Assembly: GCF_002409645.1 (NCBI RefSeq)
Contig: NZ_DHNR01000040.1
Location: 140,656-189,737 of the forward strand
Source: Acetobacter sp. UBA5411
GTDB lineage: Bacteria; Pseudomonadota; Alphaproteobacteria; Acetobacterales; Acetobacteraceae
DNA: 49,082 nt
Reading direction: 5' to 3'
The notes under the pieces are model-generated. The model ran no database searches, was not told the DNA's origin, and worked only from the letters and a program-made list of their open reading frames with translations. Position numbers and translations under genes: made by a program. Position 1 is the stretch's first letter. The number at the start of each line of letters is the position of its first letter. Below, piece after piece: positions 46,444 through 49,082 of this stretch.

Positions 46444-47001
46444 TTAATCGACCGTCAGACTGGCCTTTACCTCAGCCAGCCGATGCAGAATATCTTCAAG
46501 ACTTTTCCGCATCCGGTCATGCTCACTCTCGAGCTGCTCGTCGCGCACGGTCACCGTAACAATCTGTGGTTCCGGCTGCACGACGGGCGTGACTGGTGGC
46601 ACCTCATCCTGCAGCTGGGACACTTCCGGCGCAGAAACCGTATCGGACACAGAGGCCTCAGCAGCCTTGCCGCTGACTTCCTCTTCCAGCCCTTCCGGTC
46701 CCTTTTCACGGAGAACGCGCTGGACGCCTTTGATGGTGTAACCCTTGACGTAGAGCAATGTCGCAATCCGCCGAAGCAGATCGACATCTTCCGGTCGGTA
46801 ATAACGACGACCGCCGCCCCGCTTCAGGGGACGGACCTGCTCAAATCGCGTTTCCCAGAAGCGCAGCACATGCTGCGGCACCTTCAGCTCATCAGCGACT
46901 TCGCTGATGGTCCGGAAAGCCAGCGGCCCCTTGCGTCCACGAATCTCGTCATCTGCTTCCTGCGGGTCTGGCGCGGTTTCCGGGCTTTCTTCAATATTCA
47001 T
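46444..47001 (-). CDS. MerR-family transcriptional regulator
   Basis: 185 residues. The winged helix lies at about residues 29-100: FRTISEVADELKVPQHVLRF, WETRFEQVRPLKRGGGRRYY, RPEDVDLLRRIATLLYVKGY, then TIKGVQRVLRE. A long acidic Val/Pro linker and a C-terminal coiled-coil-like segment (about 155-185) follow. There are no metal-binding cysteines. This is the protein usually found after ihfA in alphaproteobacteria; its targets are not known to me. Its ATG overlaps the ihfA stop (ATGA). Confidence 0.95.
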   Translation of the reverse strand: MNIEESPETAPDPQEADDEIRGRKGPLAFRTISEVADELKVPQHVLRFWETRFEQVRPLKRGGGRRYYRPEDVDLLRRIATLLYVKGYTIKGVQRVLREKGPEGLEEEVSGKAAEASVSDTVSAPEVSQLQDEVPPVTPVVQPEPQIVTVTVRDEQLESEHDRMRKSLEDILHRLAEVKASLTVD

Positions 47002-47291
47002 TCAGATGCACCGTTAACGGCTGCCCGCAGGATATGGCTGGGCCGGAAGGAAATCACCGACCGGGGGAGAATGGGAATCTCGACTCCGGTCTTTGGATTC
47101 CGACCACTGCGCTGACCTTTCCGGCGCACCATGAAAGTGCCGAAGCCGCTGATCTTCACCGACTCCCCGGATTCAAGCGCAGTCGCCATTGTTTCAAGGA
47201 CGGCTTCCAGCAACGCCACGGACTCACTCCGGGACAGGCCGACTTCCGTATAGATGTGTTCCGCCAGACTGGCGCGCGTTACCGTGCTCAT
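46998..47291 (-). CDS. ihfA: Integration host factor alpha subunit
   Basis: 97 residues, HU/IHF fold. With IHF-beta it bends DNA at specific sites in transcription and recombination. Typical motifs are VKISGFGTFMVRRKGQRSGR, then NPKTGVEIPI with the intercalating proline, and SFRPSHILRAAV. It lies between fabH and merR and has a candidate promoter of its own. Confidence 0.96.
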   Translation of the reverse strand: MSTVTRASLAEHIYTEVGLSRSESVALLEAVLETMATALESGESVKISGFGTFMVRRKGQRSGRNPKTGVEIPILPRSVISFRPSHILRAAVNGASE

Positions 47292-47324
47292 GATTGCAGG
47301 GTAACATGCTGATACGGGCCGTCA

Positions 47325-47353
47325 ATTATATCGTGCAGGAGAAAAATCGTCCG
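47325..47353 (-). promoter_or_regulatory. Candidate ihfA-merR promoter
   Basis: On the minus strand, CGGACG (47353-47348), a 17-nt spacer and a perfect TATAAT (47330-47325) lie about 35 bp before ihfA. The -35 is weak (3 of 6). It overlaps the end of the fabH terminator hairpin. Confidence 0.4.
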
Positions 47354-47379
47354 CCAACTGAATTGACGGACAGGACGAT
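47346..47379 (-). terminator. Probable terminator after fabH
   Basis: On the minus strand ATCGTCC (47379-47373) pairs with GGACGAT (47352-47346), and the next bases are TTTTC. An inner stem GTCCG/CGGAC competes with it. It begins about 6 bp after the fabH stop, so it may limit readthrough into ihfA. Confidence 0.55.
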
Positions 47380-47384
47380 CTTCC

Positions 47385-48350
47385 TCAGATCCGGACCAGC
47401 GCCGATCCCCAGGTCAGTCCACCACCCAGCGCTTCCATGAGCACCAGATCGCCGCGTTTGATCCGTCCGTCACGCATCGCTTCATCCAGCGCCAGCGGAA
47501 TGGACGCCGCCGAGGTATTGGCGTGACGATCCACTGTGACCACCACCCTTTCCATCGGCATCTTCAGCTTGCGGGCAACGCCTTCGATGATCCGGATATT
47601 GGCCTGATGCGGCACCAGCCAGGACACATCAGACGCATCAAGACCCACACTTTCGAGCGCTTCATCCACCGACGACGCCAGCTTCGCCACGGCGTGACGG
47701 AACACTTCCCGTCCGTTCATGCGCAGATGACCGGTGTGATCAGGCCGTCCGACAGCACCGTCAACATACAGAATGTCGCCAGTCGAGCCATCGGCGTGCA
47801 GATGCGTGGAGAGAACGCCACGCTCGCCGGGATCGTCGCTCGCCTGAAGCACAACGGCTCCGGCACCATCGCCGAACAGCACAGCCGTCCCCCGATCAGA
47901 CCAGTCGAGAATACGGGAATAAACTTCGCTGCCGATCACGACGACGCACTTCGCGTTACCGGCGCGGATGAACGCATCGGCCGTGGACAGCGCATAGATG
48001 AAGCCGCTGCATGCAGCGGCAATATCGAATCCGAATCCGTTGGTCACACCAAGATCAGCGAGGACACGCACGGCTGTCGCCGGAAAAACCTGATCGGGTG
48101 TGGATGTCGCCACAATGACAGCGCCCACATCAATCGGATCGATTCCGGCAAAATCCAGCGCCCGCTGGGCAGCACGGGACGCCATGTAAACCGCGTTTTC
48201 CTGACCGTTGACGATATGTCGCTGACCAATGCCAGTGCGACCGCGAATCCATTCATCCGACGTATCGAGGCGCTCGGAGAGCTCATCATTAGTAACAATT
48301 TTCTCAGGGAGATAACTGCCAACGCCAACCAGCATGGAACGTATCGTCAT
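47385..48350 (-). CDS. fabH: 3-oxoacyl-ACP synthase III
   Basis: 321 residues from the ATG at 48350, supported by AAGG 8-9 nt upstream; a GTG at 48359 is an alternative. It starts fatty acid synthesis by condensing acetyl-CoA with malonyl-ACP. The triad is Cys114 (DIAAACSGFIYAL), His248 (LVPHQANIRI) and Asn278 (RHANTSAASIPLAL). The C-terminal MEALGGGLTWGSALVRI is typical. It follows plsX by about 114 bp. Confidence 0.98.
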   Translation of the reverse strand: MTIRSMLVGVGSYLPEKIVTNDELSERLDTSDEWIRGRTGIGQRHIVNGQENAVYMASRAAQRALDFAGIDPIDVGAVIVATSTPDQVFPATAVRVLADLGVTNGFGFDIAAACSGFIYALSTADAFIRAGNAKCVVVIGSEVYSRILDWSDRGTAVLFGDGAGAVVLQASDDPGERGVLSTHLHADGSTGDILYVDGAVGRPDHTGHLRMNGREVFRHAVAKLASSVDEALESVGLDASDVSWLVPHQANIRIIEGVARKLKMPMERVVVTVDRHANTSAASIPLALDEAMRDGRIKRGDLVLMEALGGGLTWGSALVRI

Positions 48351-48464
48351 CCGGCACACCTTCAGGACACGGGGGGCAATAACAACCCTCGCCCGCTGTC
48401 TTCAGTCACAGAAACCACGTTAAAATTACTGAAAAACTATCAGCACAGACCACTGAGCCTGCTG

Positions 48465-49082
48465 TCATGCCACAGGCTGACGTTCCGCATCAGCAACAGA
48501 CCGACTGGCCGTCAGCGAGGACATGTTCCCCAGACGGGCACGAATGCCTTCATTGAAATGATGCGTGACCATATCCATCGCCACATCAACAGCAGATGCG
48601 AAGCCTTCCGCATCTGTGCCGCCATGTGACTTCACAACCACACCGTTCAGCCCGACAAAGACCGCCCCGTTATACCGGCGCGGATCAAGCCAGTCCTTCA
48701 TGCGCTCCAGAGCCGGGCGGACAAGAAGATAGGCCAGACGACCGGCAAGACTGCTGGTAAACACCTGCCGGAACAGACCGGACGCCATTTTCATGGTGCC
48801 CTCACCTGTTTTCAGCGCCACATTTCCCGTGAAGCCGTCCGTCACGACAATGTCCGTCGTGCCAGCCGTGATGTCATGCCCTTCGACAAAACCATGAAAC
48901 TGACCGGCAAGCGGACTGTCTCTCAGCACGTCAGCAGCCTGACGCAGCTTTTCGTCGCCCTTCAGCTCTTCTGCCCCGACATTCAGCAGACCGATCGTGG
49001 GAGCGGGCAGACCAAGCACAGCCTTGGCGAAGGCTTCACCCATCACGGCGAATTCGACAAGGTTACGCCAGTCGCATCCCAC
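48465..49082 (-). CDS. plsX: Phosphate acyltransferase PlsX, C-terminal part (runs off right edge)
   Basis: 205 C-terminal residues. PlsX makes acyl-phosphate from acyl-ACP for membrane phospholipid synthesis. The segment NLVEFAVMGEAFAKAVLGLP then PTIGLLNVGAEELKGDE, FHGFVEGHDI, DIVVTDGFTGNVALKTGEG and GLNGVVVKSHGGTDAEGF are family hallmarks. The start is beyond the window. It is the first of the plsX-fabH-ihfA-merR set. Confidence 0.97.
   Translation of the reverse strand: MGCDWRNLVEFAVMGEAFAKAVLGLPAPTIGLLNVGAEELKGDEKLRQAADVLRDSPLAGQFHGFVEGHDITAGTTDIVVTDGFTGNVALKTGEGTMKMASGLFRQVFTSSLAGRLAYLLVRPALERMKDWLDPRRYNGAVFVGLNGVVVKSHGGTDAEGFASAVDVAMDMVTHHFNEGIRARLGNMSSLTASRSVADAERQPVA

Overview
The window looks like chromosome of an acetic acid bacterium (Acetobacteraceae, Alphaproteobacteria), probably Acetobacter or a close relative. 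The grounds are alphaproteobacterial-type ribosomal and RNA polymerase proteins, a class I lysyl-tRNA synthetase, a periplasmic flavin/cytochrome c dehydrogenase of the gluconate 2-dehydrogenase type, the plsX-fabH-ihfA-merR-tRNA-Pro block, and moderately high GC. The genus is inferred, not proven. Layout: (1) 1-13.0 kb, minus strand: translation and transcription core, read as rplK-rplA-rplJ-rplL-rpoB-rpoC, a strong terminator, then rpsL-rpsG-tuf (tuf runs off the left edge). fusA is not between rpsG and tuf, and secE-nusG are not upstream of rplK. (2) 13.1-17.7 kb, plus strand: recX, a CHAP-domain lipoprotein, tatA, the methionine-salvage genes mtnB-mtnD-mtnC, and ribF, mostly tightly packed or overlapping. 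(3) 18.0-23.5 kb, plus strand, accessory region: an HSL-type alpha/beta hydrolase, an oleate hydratase behind an FNR/FixK-like site and a perfect TATAAT box, then a two-gene cassette of a stand-alone H-NOX heme sensor and a GGDEF diguanylate cyclase. The cassette lies between two decayed IS5-family transposase remnants that I read directly from broken frames. (4) 23.6-31.3 kb, minus strand: lysK and mprF (MprF with a shortened C-terminal domain), then a three-subunit dehydrogenase (Tat-exported small subunit, GMC flavoprotein, triheme cytochrome c). (5) 31.4-38.1 kb, plus strand: periplasmic DegP/HtrA protease, a one-domain ModE-like regulator, the glucan genes mdoG-mdoH, and bacterioferritin. 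(6) 38.2-41.8 kb, minus strand: an unrecognised 211-residue membrane protein behind a Fur/Irr-like operator, a ComEC-family protein, and a small basic protein with YPDV repeats. (7) 42.0-43.4 kb, plus strand: radA. (8) 43.5-49.1 kb, minus strand: an OmpA-like protein, an inositol-monophosphatase-family protein, efp, tRNA-Pro(GGG), and the plsX-fabH-ihfA-merR cluster (plsX runs off the right edge). How the parts work together: the left block builds ribosomes and RNA polymerase. The mtn genes recycle methylthioadenosine to methionine and ribF makes FMN/FAD, which flavoproteins such as the GMC dehydrogenase and oleate hydratase need. LysK may supply Lys-tRNA to MprF for lipid lysylation. The H-NOX/DGC pair probably converts a nitric oxide signal into a c-di-GMP change. 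The least ordinary parts are the H-NOX/DGC cassette between IS remnants, the putative oxygen-responsive promoter of oleate hydratase, the lysK/short-mprF pair, and the operator-controlled unknown gene beside bacterioferritin. No CRISPR array, rRNA, prophage or intact insertion sequence was seen.
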